From a virus, in IMG/VR virus record IMGVR_UViG_3300013233_000563, positions 1 through 21,749 of that record: a stretch of DNA of 21,749 bases; one strand, given 5' to 3'. The translations under genes and the position numbers were made by a program. Position 1 is the stretch's first letter. Each line of letters starts with the position of its first letter. The notes below the pieces were generated by a model. It searched no databases and was not told where the DNA came from. It was given only the letters and a program-made list of their open reading frames with translations. Below, in pieces: positions 5,230-11,235 of this stretch.

Positions 5230-5633
5230 AATACAAATATACCATAGCCACAACCATCATTCTGGCGGCACTCGTTTCCGGGTGCGCCACTCACAACTCG
5301 CCAGAAGCCATGGCAAAAAAAGCTGAACTACAAAAAACAATCCCGGTCTGCAGCGGAGAGGCCGACTGCAAAGCCAAATGGGAAGCGGCACAGCTATGGG
5401 TCGTTCACAACGCAGCTTATAAAATACAGATCATGTCCGATGTGTTGATTGAAACATATAATGCAACAAATTCCGAGCCGTCCATCGCGGCCAGGGTTAC
5501 AAAAGAGCCTCTCGGCGGAGGTAAATACCGGCTGCTTGTTTCAGTGTGGTGCGACAACGTATTCGGATGCGTTCCTGATTCAATGGACGCAGCTCTAGAT
5601 TTCAACAAAACCGTTTCAGCAGCACGGCCATGA
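5226..5633 (+). CDS. Lipoprotein co-expressed with the repressor
   Basis: A 135-residue protein with a type II signal peptide: charged MKYKYT, a hydrophobic core and lipobox LVSGC with Cys20 as the lipidation site. Ala at +2 predicts outer-membrane sorting. The mature part has two cysteine pairs (C42/C48 and CDNVFGC) that could form periplasmic disulfides, and a likely beta-rich C-terminal domain. A lipoprotein made in the lysogen next to cI suggests superinfection exclusion or lysogenic conversion, as known for other prophage lipoproteins; this role is inferred. SD GGGAGAG lies before the ATG. Confidence 0.75.
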   Translation: MKYKYTIATTIILAALVSGCATHNSPEAMAKKAELQKTIPVCSGEADCKAKWEAAQLWVVHNAAYKIQIMSDVLIETYNATNSEPSIAARVTKEPLGGGKYRLLVSVWCDNVFGCVPDSMDAALDFNKTVSAARP

Positions 5634-5854
5634 GCGGAATCATGGGAGGCATGGGCATCATCGGATCGTTGATCTTTTTATTCCTGATCATTGTTATACC
5701 GATCTCAATATACTCGGCTCAGAAGTGGGCATATAAATGCTACCGCGAACTGCAGAAAACCAACCGCATTCTGGAGTCGATTGCCGCACAGAGAGGGATA
5801 TTAAACACATCACAAAAGCAGTATGAACCGGGCGTCGAAATCATCGAAAAATAG
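5630..5854 (+). CDS. Single-pass inner-membrane protein of the repressor operon
   Basis: A 74-residue protein starting MSGIMGGMGIIGS. A strong transmembrane segment (about residues 9-30) is followed by a cytoplasmic or periplasmic helix (QKWAYKCYRELQKTNRILES) with coiled-coil character. The ATG overlaps the lipoprotein stop (ATGA). Together with the lipoprotein it makes an envelope pair expressed with the repressor, plausibly a superinfection-exclusion module. No family recognised. Confidence 0.6.
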   Translation: MSGIMGGMGIIGSLIFLFLIIVIPISIYSAQKWAYKCYRELQKTNRILESIAAQRGILNTSQKQYEPGVEIIEK

Positions 5855-6133
5855 CAAAAAATGGTACGGTTGTTGGTACATGCTTTTTAACAATTCGCAC
5901 AAGTGATTGATTTATAACAATAAAACAAAAATGTTTCACTCCCGCCCCTGCCTCCAACCGTGTGTTCTATGGTGTTCGGTGTTGCTGGAAATCCCAGTGT
6001 TTTCAATGAATTCTTTCTTTTGTTTTGCTTGTGTTGTTCTATGTTGTGCTATGTAATCCGGAACGAATGATGGTACAAATAGTGGTGCATGCCGTTTCGA
6101 GGCGGCGATGTACCAACAAACGGGAGGCGATGC
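5855..6133 (+). other. Candidate attP region: Int arm-type repeats and tRNA/tmRNA-like core
   Basis: This non-coding stretch before the integrase contains four copies of TGGTAC-type motifs (5862, 5874, 6070, and inverted at 6110). Two form a perfect 12-bp inverted repeat, TTGTTGGTACAT (5870-5881) and ATGTACCAACAA (6108-6119). Between them, GTTTCACTCCCGCC followed by TCCA (about 5934-5961) resembles the T-arm and 3' end of a tRNA or tmRNA, the usual integration target of P4-type integrases. Repeated TGTTCTATG motifs follow at about 5961-6050. Flanking arm sites around a core are the expected attP layout. The exact core is unproven. Confidence 0.4.
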
Positions 6134-7312
6134 ATGGCACTATCTGACGTGAAATGCAGGAAAACGCGGTGTCCTGATGATAAAAAACAAATCAAAATTA
6201 CCGATGCGCACGGGCTGTATCTGCTGATCACCGACCGGGGCGGCAGGTACTGGCGGTGGAACTATCGCTGGCAGGGAAAACAGCGGACGCTGGCCATCGG
6301 AGTTTATCCGGATGTGACACTGGCTGAGGCCAGAGAGGCGCGGGATCAGGCCAGGGCCATGCTGCGGGACGGGCGCGATCCGGGGCGGGAAAGAGGGCGG
6401 AAGCGCGGTAACCGGTTCCGCGATGTTGCCGGGGAATGGATGGATATGCGCCGACATGATCTGGCGGACAGCACCGTGCGGCTGATCGAAATGCGGCTGG
6501 TCAATGATATTTTGCCGCATATCGGAGACATCCCGGTGGCCGATGTGCGGGCATCCGATGTGCTGGCTATGCTGCAGGCTGTCTGCGAGCGCGGCGCGGT
6601 GGAGACGGCACACCGGTGCCGGTCGATTGTCGGGCAGGTGCTCAGATATGCCATTGTCACCGGCCGGGCTGAATCAGATCCGACGCCGGCACTTAAAGGC
6701 GCGATCCGGCGTCCGGACACGAAATCGATGGCGACAATGCTGGAACCGGACGCGATCGGAGCCATGTTGCGCGGCATCGATGCCTATGGCGGCAGCATGG
6801 TGGTACGCTGTGCGCTGATGCTCAATATCCTGACCTTTGTGCGGCCATCGGAACTGCGTCTGGCACGGTGGGATGAATTCGATCTGGATGCGGCGGAATG
6901 GCGGGTGCCGGCGGCGCGCATGAAGATGAAAAACCGGGGTGATCATATTGTGCCTCTGGCCGATCAGGCCGTGGATCTGCTGCGGGAATTGCAGGCCGTG
7001 ACAGGATATTCCGATCTGGTGTTTCCCAGCCCGTGGGGGACTAATAAACCGATCTCAACCAACACGCTGAATCATGCACTCAGGCGCATGGGCATCAGCA
7101 AAAACAGGCAGGTGGTGCATGGCTTCCGGGCCATGGCCAGGACATTGCTGGCCGAACAGGGCTGGAATCCGGAGTTTATCGAGCGGCAACTGGCGCATGT
7201 GGAACAGAGCCGCGTGGTGGCTGCCTATAACCGCGCCGAACACCTGCCCGAGCGGCGGCGGATGATGCAGGCTTGGGCGGATTATTTAGATGCGGTGAAA
7301 AGTGGAAAGTGA
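6134..7312 (+). CDS. int: P4-type tyrosine integrase
   Basis: A 392-residue protein starting MALSDVKCRKTRCPDDK. The N-terminal arm-binding domain (DUF4102-like: ITDAHGLYLLI, WRWNYRWQGKQRTLAIGVYP, LAEAREARDQARAML) is followed by a SAM-like core-binding domain and the catalytic domain. Visible catalytic residues are Arg237 (RPSELR), His329 and Arg332 (HGFRAMAR), His355 (AHVEQ) and Tyr365 (AAYNRAEH). All are present, so the enzyme is probably active. The start at 6134 has GGGAGG at good spacing; the ORF from 6089 would extend over the att-like repeats. The last residues (about AVKSGK) read into repeat-like DNA, so the natural end may have been slightly altered. Confidence 0.95.
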   Translation: MALSDVKCRKTRCPDDKKQIKITDAHGLYLLITDRGGRYWRWNYRWQGKQRTLAIGVYPDVTLAEAREARDQARAMLRDGRDPGRERGRKRGNRFRDVAGEWMDMRRHDLADSTVRLIEMRLVNDILPHIGDIPVADVRASDVLAMLQAVCERGAVETAHRCRSIVGQVLRYAIVTGRAESDPTPALKGAIRRPDTKSMATMLEPDAIGAMLRGIDAYGGSMVVRCALMLNILTFVRPSELRLARWDEFDLDAAEWRVPAARMKMKNRGDHIVPLADQAVDLLRELQAVTGYSDLVFPSPWGTNKPISTNTLNHALRRMGISKNRQVVHGFRAMARTLLAEQGWNPEFIERQLAHVEQSRVVAAYNRAEHLPERRRMMQAWADYLDAVKSGK

Positions 7313-7336
7313 CAAGCGAAAATCAAAAGCTGTTCA

Positions 7337-7360
7337 CCACAAAGGCACAAAGACACAAAG
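7337..7360. repeat. CACAAAG-family repeat arm
   Basis: A 24-bp block (CCACAAAGGCACAAAGACAC...) just after the integrase, closely related to the left arm of the palindrome at 17971-18042. It is followed by GAAAAGGCTTTCACTC, which resembles the GTGAAAAGG tail of the other copies. A degenerate opposite arm may survive in TTCTGTGTTTAG (7377-7388). It lies between convergent genes. Confidence 0.7.
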
Positions 7361-7370
7361 GAAAAGGCTT

Positions 7371-7571
7371 TCACTCTTCTGTGTTTAGGGTTCTATATTT
7401 CTCGTCGTGTTCTCGCAGCAGGCGTTTGAGGTGGCGGAGTTTGTTGGCGCGCATAGTCATGGTGCGCCGGGTTTGTGGCGTGGTGGGTTCCGGGGTGGAT
7501 GCCAGCAGCAGAGCCTGCTTGTCGATCTTTTTTTGCAGGCTCAGCTGCCGGCGTTCCGGGGTGTATCTCAT
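7371..7571 (-). CDS. Small basic protein, last gene of the moron cassette
   Basis: A 66-residue protein starting MRYTPERRQLSLQKK, highly basic and helical (RANKLRHLKRLLREHDEK). Its ATG overlaps the stop of the RHH protein (ATGA), so it is coupled to it. The 3' end touches the CACAAAG repeat, so the last residues (TLNTEE) may come from repeat sequence. No family recognised; nucleic-acid binding is possible from charge. Confidence 0.55.
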   Translation of the reverse strand: MRYTPERRQLSLQKKIDKQALLLASTPEPTTPQTRRTMTMRANKLRHLKRLLREHDEKYRTLNTEE

Positions 7572-7987
7572 GATTCAGAAATGCGCCGGATAATTTCGCT
7601 GAAATCTTTGGCATCGCTCCAGTCGTTGCTCCAGAAAATCTGCACGAAGGTCAGAATGGCGAATTGTTCGGCCTGGGTCATGCCGTGGATGCGCTTGACC
7701 AGATCGGCGTTGGGGTGATCGTTCACATCGAGCAGGCCGAGATCATCCATCAGATCAGATGCAACGCGATATGGCTGCACCTGCAATGAATCGCAGGTGC
7801 CTGCGTAGGTGTTGAGAATCACCTGCCACTCTGCCGGGGTGAATTCCGGCAGGGATTGGCGGAACACCCAATCAGCGGCGGACAGCGTCTGGTTGATGAT
7901 GCGTGACCATTCCGGATCATCACGCGACATTTTGCGAATGATGGCCTCGGTCTGGTCGGACAGGAATACTGATTTTTTGATACCCAT
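7568..7987 (-). CDS. Ribbon-helix-helix-type protein of the moron cassette
   Basis: A 139-residue protein. Residues about 1-45 (KKSVFLSDQTEAIIRKM ... PEWSRIINQTLSAADWV) fit a ribbon-helix-helix fold: a short strand, then two helices with the 'S..In..L' pattern. The rest (FTPAEWQVILNTYAGTCDS, VASDLMDDLGLLD, MTQAEQFAILTFVQIFW) is a helical domain that I recall next to such N-termini in other proteobacterial mobile elements. RHH proteins are dimeric DNA-binding regulators. A palindrome over the cassette's own promoter makes autoregulation plausible. SD GGGGAGG is well placed; the start overlaps the previous stop by one base. Confidence 0.65.
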   Translation of the reverse strand: MGIKKSVFLSDQTEAIIRKMSRDDPEWSRIINQTLSAADWVFRQSLPEFTPAEWQVILNTYAGTCDSLQVQPYRVASDLMDDLGLLDVNDHPNADLVKRIHGMTQAEQFAILTFVQIFWSNDWSDAKDFSEIIRRISES

Positions 7988-8385
7988 TATGCAGCCTCCC
8001 CGGGTTCGTTGGTGATTTCCATGCCTGATATTCTGACGATATAGGATGCCAGTCGGTGTGCCTGCTCTGAAACGTAAGCATCCGCTACTGATTCGGCCAG
8101 ATCATCTAACAGGTCTTTTTCACACTCATCGGTGGCATAATTAACCTGACGATCCGCGAAGTTTATCCGGCGGAACACAAACCTGTTGAAGTCATCTTTT
8201 CCATCACTACCGCAACGCATATCATGGGTGTGTTCGCAATGCTTGCAAAACACCATCTCGCCTTCCTCAGTCGTTGCTGTAAAAAAACGGTAAGCCAGAT
8301 TCAACCGCGTGAACCCCGTTGTCTTTCCTACCTCAGTCCATCGCCTCCATATTTCAGCTTCAATTTTTTTGATTCTCTGCTGCAT
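7987..8385 (-). CDS. Moron-cassette protein with CxxC/HxxxxxC cluster, unknown function
   Basis: A 132-residue protein starting MQQRIKKIEAEIWRRW. I chose the ATG at 8385 because AGGAG lies 6 nt upstream; the ATG at 8391 is too close to it, and the long ORF from 8556 is a shadow of the gene before it. The middle has FCKHCEHTHDMRC, three cysteines and histidines spaced as a small zinc site. The C-terminal half is acidic and helical (EKDLLDDLAESVADAYVSEQAHRLASYIV). No family recognised. Expression from the cassette promoter suggests activity in the lysogen. Confidence 0.6.
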   Translation of the reverse strand: MQQRIKKIEAEIWRRWTEVGKTTGFTRLNLAYRFFTATTEEGEMVFCKHCEHTHDMRCGSDGKDDFNRFVFRRINFADRQVNYATDECEKDLLDDLAESVADAYVSEQAHRLASYIVRISGMEITNEPGEAA

Positions 8386-8395
8386 GATCATCTCC

Positions 8396-8614
8396 TTAGT
8401 TATATCCGTAATGATCTGGCAGGCAATTTTCCCAAACGCCGCCGATTTTGTGAGCAAGAACCAACCCGGTATCGTCTTCAATCGTAAGACATGTTCCACG
8501 GAATACCTGCATGCGTGTTGCCGCTCTCTTTGCAGCAGTAAGATTCGCTGCCTCAATTTCTGTGCCTTTTCTGTAGCTGTTTGGGTTCTGTTTTTCAGAG
8601 ATTATGTATTTCAT
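8396..8614 (-). CDS. First gene of the moron cassette, unknown function
   Basis: A 72-residue protein starting MKYIISEKQNPNSYRKG, with a helix (ANLTAAKRAATRMQ) and a beta-hairpin-like end (CLTIEDDTGLVLAHKIGGVWENC). The size and strand-helix-strand layout suit a small single-domain protein. SD AAGGAG lies 6 nt before the ATG. It sits about 57 nt after the predicted transcription start. The first gene behind a private promoter in a late-region cassette is where anti-CRISPR or other host-interaction genes often occur; that is a positional inference only. Confidence 0.6.
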   Translation of the reverse strand: MKYIISEKQNPNSYRKGTEIEAANLTAAKRAATRMQVFRGTCLTIEDDTGLVLAHKIGGVWENCLPDHYGYN

Positions 8615-8677
8615 TTTGGACTCCTTCGGTCAGCCCTGTGGCTGTTCCGTGGTTTATTTCCCTCTCGGGGTAGGTGT

Positions 8678-8706
8678 ATTATCGCACATTGGTACGATAA
8701 TGTCAA
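8678..8706 (-). promoter_or_regulatory. Near-consensus sigma70 promoter with overlapping palindromic operator
   Basis: On the minus strand TTGACA (8701-8706), a 17-bp spacer and GATAAT (8678-8683) give a perfect -35, a five-of-six -10 and ideal spacing. ATTATCG (8678-8684) and CGATAAT (8695-8701) form a perfect inverted repeat with a 10-bp centre, which covers the -10 and the edge of the -35. Any dimer bound there would block RNA polymerase. The promoter drives the four genes at 8614 to 7371 independently of the late operon. Confidence 0.85.
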
Positions 8707-8721
8707 ATAGTTTATGCAGAT

Positions 8722-9081
8722 TTATTTCGGGACAGCCCCTAAAGCACTGCCAATGCCAGCGGCGGGATTGATGATGGCGGCGGCTGTGGCTGCGCCGGCG
8801 CGGATGCCGGTTTTGCCGACATCAGCGCCAATACGCTGGCCCTCGAAGGCCTTAACGCTCAATTCATGCAGGTGTCCTTTGAATGAACCATCCGGCTTTA
8901 TTTCAACATCGGCTGTGACTTCGCCAATTTCTTTGCCTCCCGTATAGTCCCACTCACAACATGCCTTGTTGCCATTGCTGTCCAGATAGGGCTTCACTTT
9001 CATTGAAGATATGCCTGCATTGTTCAGGGATGCGCAACCGCTCAGGGCTGCCAGTGTTAATATCAGGATCAATCGTTTCAT
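8722..9081 (-). CDS. Lipoprotein of the lysis region
   Basis: A 119-residue protein with lipobox ALSGC (Cys16; Ala at +2 predicts the outer membrane). The mature part has a beta-rich stretch (VKPYLDSNGNKACCEWDYTGGK, VTADVEIKPDGSF) and a Gly/Ala-rich helical tail (IRAGAATAAAIINPAAGIG) that could insert in or associate with membrane. The start overlaps the DUF1353 stop (ATGA). It ends the lysis cluster, where a spanin o-subunit would be expected, but it is much longer than Rz1 and not proline-rich, so a spanin role is only possible. Confidence 0.7.
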   Translation of the reverse strand: MKRLILILTLAALSGCASLNNAGISSMKVKPYLDSNGNKACCEWDYTGGKEIGEVTADVEIKPDGSFKGHLHELSVKAFEGQRIGADVGKTGIRAGAATAAAIINPAAGIGSALGAVPK

Positions 9082-9476
9082 GTTGTGATCACCTCCGGCT
9101 CTGTTTGCTGTACTTTTGCCGAGTATTTGCCGAAAAAGCGCACGCCGTTGTAATAATACCAGGCACGGAATGCGCCCATGCCGTCCTTACGGATCAGGCG
9201 GCGGAATGTCTGGTCGGCCAGCGGTTTGTTTTCCTGTCCAATCAGGCCCATGCGCATGAGCTGATACAGCGCGTCGTGTACGAGTGAGCCGCGCATGGTT
9301 GATTTGGTGTCAATCGTCGGGCCGCTGGCTCCGTCCCAGCAATAGCCCTCGCGAATAGTCAGGAAACCATTTCCCAGCTCGATGAACTCTGTCAGCACGT
9401 CGGCGTCAATCGGGACGCGTGTTGTCAGCGTCTCCATCAGTTCGTATTTATAGCGGTCAATTTTTCTGTATTTCAT
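9078..9476 (-). CDS. DUF1353 family protein
   Basis: A 132-residue protein. The centre holds the DUF1353 signature, a 'DGASGPTIDTKSTMRGSLVHD' like block followed by ALYQLMR and a late 'FRRLIRKDGMGAFRAWYYYNGVRFFG' helix-rich end. DUF1353 proteins are widespread in phages, often near lysis or tail genes; their activity is unknown to me, though the conserved D, H and D residues suggest a catalytic or metal site. Both ends overlap neighbours by ATGA. Confidence 0.8.
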   Translation of the reverse strand: MKYRKIDRYKYELMETLTTRVPIDADVLTEFIELGNGFLTIREGYCWDGASGPTIDTKSTMRGSLVHDALYQLMRMGLIGQENKPLADQTFRRLIRKDGMGAFRAWYYYNGVRFFGKYSAKVQQTEPEVITT

Positions 9477-9634
9477 TTCATGTCCCTCAATGCCAGAGCT
9501 GCTACAGCAGTTACTATGCTGACGTTAAACGTCACAAATGCTTCCATGGGTGCGTCACCAGACTTCACCAGACATGCCCATACGATGTATGCAGATGCAC
9601 CCATGATGCATTGTATCCATTGCTTACTTGTCAT
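9473..9634 (-). CDS. Two-TM holin candidate
   Basis: A 53-residue protein starting MTSKQWIQCIMGASAY. Two hydrophobic helices (about residues 6-22 and 33-49) are joined by a short polar turn (KSGDAPME), with a charged end (LRDMK). The SD is strong (AGGAGGG, 8 nt upstream), the start overlaps the nuclease stop (ATGA), and the end overlaps the DUF1353 start (ATGA). A two-helix hydrophobic protein in a cluster with an endolysin fits a class II holin, which would permeabilise the inner membrane to release the GH108 enzyme. Topology and role are inferred. Confidence 0.6.
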   Translation of the reverse strand: MTSKQWIQCIMGASAYIVWACLVKSGDAPMEAFVTFNVSIVTAVAALALRDMK

Positions 9635-10278
9635 CCGCCCAGCCCTCCTATTTTATCTCGGATGAGGTAGTTTCCGCACACCCGCAGGCCGGTTTGGATG
9701 GCGTCCCGTTCGGAAGCATCCATGGATAGACTCCATTTCACCTTCACCGCCACCCAGTCGTTCAGGTACTGGCACCAATAGCTGCGGTTCGGCGGCATCC
9801 ATGATGCCGGATCCTGCGCCCCCTTCGATCGGTTGGCGCTGGCATACACAGCAATCAGCGTGCGCGGATCCGCGAGATCGTTGGCATAGGCTTTTCTTTT
9901 CGCTGCACTCCATGCCCATCCGCCGGAGCGGTGGACTTCCTTGAGCGGTACCAGGTGATCAATGTCGATTTGTTTCGGGTTGGTGGTTACAAAGCCTGTG
10001 TATTTCCCCACCCACAGGCCGCTTGTCACATGGCGTTTCCCCCGGCTGTTTTCTGTGATTTCAGGCAAGATCAGGCTTTCAGCAATCAACACTTCGACCC
10101 GCGTATCTTCGCTGTCGGCGTCCGCATCAACCCAGTGCCGGTACAGCGACCTTTTATATACCGGGGATCCGGTATGCTCGGGCGCAACCGTGACGCCCAT
10201 AAATTCCGCAGCGCGCACGGGTGAGCACTGGAACAAAAACAATGGAAACAGGATGATGAACAGAATCGTTTTACGCAT
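9631..10278 (-). CDS. Secreted HNH (DUF1524/GmrSD C-terminal-like) nuclease
   Basis: A 215-residue protein starting MRKTILFIILFPLFLF, a clear Sec signal sequence with probable cleavage around VRAA. The mature part has the DUF1524/HNH layout: 'RHWVDADADSEDTRVEVLI', then IDIDHLVPLKE (D107-H108 as the core), WSAAKRKAYANDL, 'NRSKG' (149-153) and WMPPN. Secreted homologues are annotated as HNH endonucleases. C169 and C201 could form a disulfide. I prefer the ATG at 10278 over 10296 because it starts the signal peptide and lies 2 nt after the small membrane peptide's stop. A periplasmic or released nuclease in a lysis cassette is unusual. Confidence 0.8.
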   Translation of the reverse strand: MRKTILFIILFPLFLFQCSPVRAAEFMGVTVAPEHTGSPVYKRSLYRHWVDADADSEDTRVEVLIAESLILPEITENSRGKRHVTSGLWVGKYTGFVTTNPKQIDIDHLVPLKEVHRSGGWAWSAAKRKAYANDLADPRTLIAVYASANRSKGAQDPASWMPPNRSYWCQYLNDWVAVKVKWSLSMDASERDAIQTGLRVCGNYLIRDKIGGLGG

Positions 10279-10280
10279 AA

Positions 10281-10388
10281 TCAGTACCCCAGCCATTTTA
10301 TGAAGGCGACCACATCGCCGCCGTTAATCAGCACCGCTGCGACGGTCATGGCGATCATCGCCAGGATGATGCCGGTGGCGAGCCGCAT
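10281..10388 (-). CDS. 35-residue membrane peptide of the lysis cassette
   Basis: Starts MRLATGIILAMIAMTVAAVL, one hydrophobic helix (residues 6-21), followed by NGGDVVAFIKWLGY. Its ATG overlaps the endolysin stop (TGATG) and its stop lies 2 nt before the nuclease start, so it is tightly embedded. It could be an accessory holin or antiholin. No SD is needed if it is coupled to the endolysin gene. Confidence 0.55.
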   Translation of the reverse strand: MRLATGIILAMIAMTVAAVLINGGDVVAFIKWLGY

Positions 10389-10900
10389 CAGTTGTCCTCC
10401 GCAGCATACAGCAGATTGGTGCCGATGCGTCGTGCCCAGCCGCGCCCGTATGTTGTCCAGATCGTGATGTCTGTCATAAATATCAGCCTGTGGCCCAGGA
10501 ATCGCAACAGAATATCGTTATTGTCCGTTGCCGCTGCCGCACGTTCTGAGGCAGGCCCCCATGCGCCATCTGCTTTGGCTCCGACGGCTTTCTGTAAAAA
10601 CTTGATGGCGCGATGTGTGCCGTGATTCACACCGGCATCGAGCATTTGAAAACGCACAGCGTCGGACACCTCAGTGACGGCTTCCCAGTATTCACGACGA
10701 TAAATATCCTTCGCTTCGCCGCGTGTCAGATTGCGTATATCAACATGCGGAAATGTTGCCGCTGAAATACCGAACTTGGTGCCTTTGAGCTTCCCCTTGC
10801 CGACCTTGCCTCCCGTCCAGTTGCCCGGATCGCGGGCATCCAGTGTGAACCCGCCCTCATAGGCCAGCAGCCGATCGATAGCGATGTCGAAATCAATCAC
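10388..10900 (-). CDS. GH108 endolysin (muramidase) with peptidoglycan-binding domain
   Basis: A 170-residue protein. The N-terminal glycosyl hydrolase 108 domain has the catalytic Glu in AYEGGF (Glu15), followed by KFGISAATFP and LTRGEAKDIYRREYWE. The C-terminal part, from about residue 85, is PG_binding_3-like (VNHGTHRAIKFLQKAVGAK.DGAWGP). It cleaves peptidoglycan glycan strands at lysis. I favour the GTG at 10900 (VIDFDIAIDRLL) because GGAG lies 7 nt upstream and GH108 proteins start with this 'IDFD' block; the ATG at 10936 would add 12 residues inside the preceding gene. No signal peptide, so it needs a holin. Confidence 0.92.
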   Translation of the reverse strand: MIDFDIAIDRLLAYEGGFTLDARDPGNWTGGKVGKGKLKGTKFGISAATFPHVDIRNLTRGEAKDIYRREYWEAVTEVSDAVRFQMLDAGVNHGTHRAIKFLQKAVGAKADGAWGPASERAAAATDNNDILLRFLGHRLIFMTDITIWTTYGRGWARRIGTNLLYAAEDN

Positions 10901-11222
10901 CGGTATGCTCCAGCCGTTCCCTGGCATCTTCCTCATCCTGTCTGTGCTCCATTTTGTCCATGCGCACAGAGATGGCCTGATAATCTGATCGTATTTCGAT
11001 CTGATCGCGTTGCAGTGCGGATATCATCGCCTGCATGGGCAGCGCCGCTTCCATTTTCGATTTGATCGTGGCGATATCCTTGCCCATTTCAATCGTGCTC
11101 GACCCCATCCACACCAGCAATGCAATCACGATGGCACTGGCGACCGTTGAGATATGCCGCTCCCATGATTTAACCACCTCAGCCGTGCGGCGCTCATCGT
11201 CGCCAGGGTGCCAGTCCGTCAT
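10893..11222 (-). CDS. TM plus coiled-coil protein (holin-like or lysis accessory)
   Basis: A 109-residue protein starting MTDWHPGDDERRTAEV. One transmembrane helix (about residues 25-42, TVASAIVIALLVWMGSS) is followed by a long charged coiled coil (IATIKSKMEAAL ... DYQAISVRMDKMEHRQDEED). SD GAGGAGG is well placed. It lies between the last tail gene and the endolysin, whose start it overlaps. Possible roles are a one-TM holin, an Rz-like inner-membrane spanin, or an XhlA-type anchor; the sequence does not decide. Confidence 0.6.
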   Translation of the reverse strand: MTDWHPGDDERRTAEVVKSWERHISTVASAIVIALLVWMGSSTIEMGKDIATIKSKMEAALPMQAMISALQRDQIEIRSDYQAISVRMDKMEHRQDEEDARERLEHTGD

Positions 11223-11235
11223 GTTTTCATCCTCC

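Noticed and set aside
7987-8556. Long form (189 residues) of the moron-cassette protein starting at 8556
   Set aside because: The first 57 residues are the shadow of the gene at 8396-8614; an SD at ideal spacing marks the ATG at 8385.
8631-8644. Riboswitch or attenuator in the moron leader (CAGCC/GGCTG hairpin)
   Set aside because: Five base pairs only, not followed by T's and not overlapping the SD; too weak to claim.
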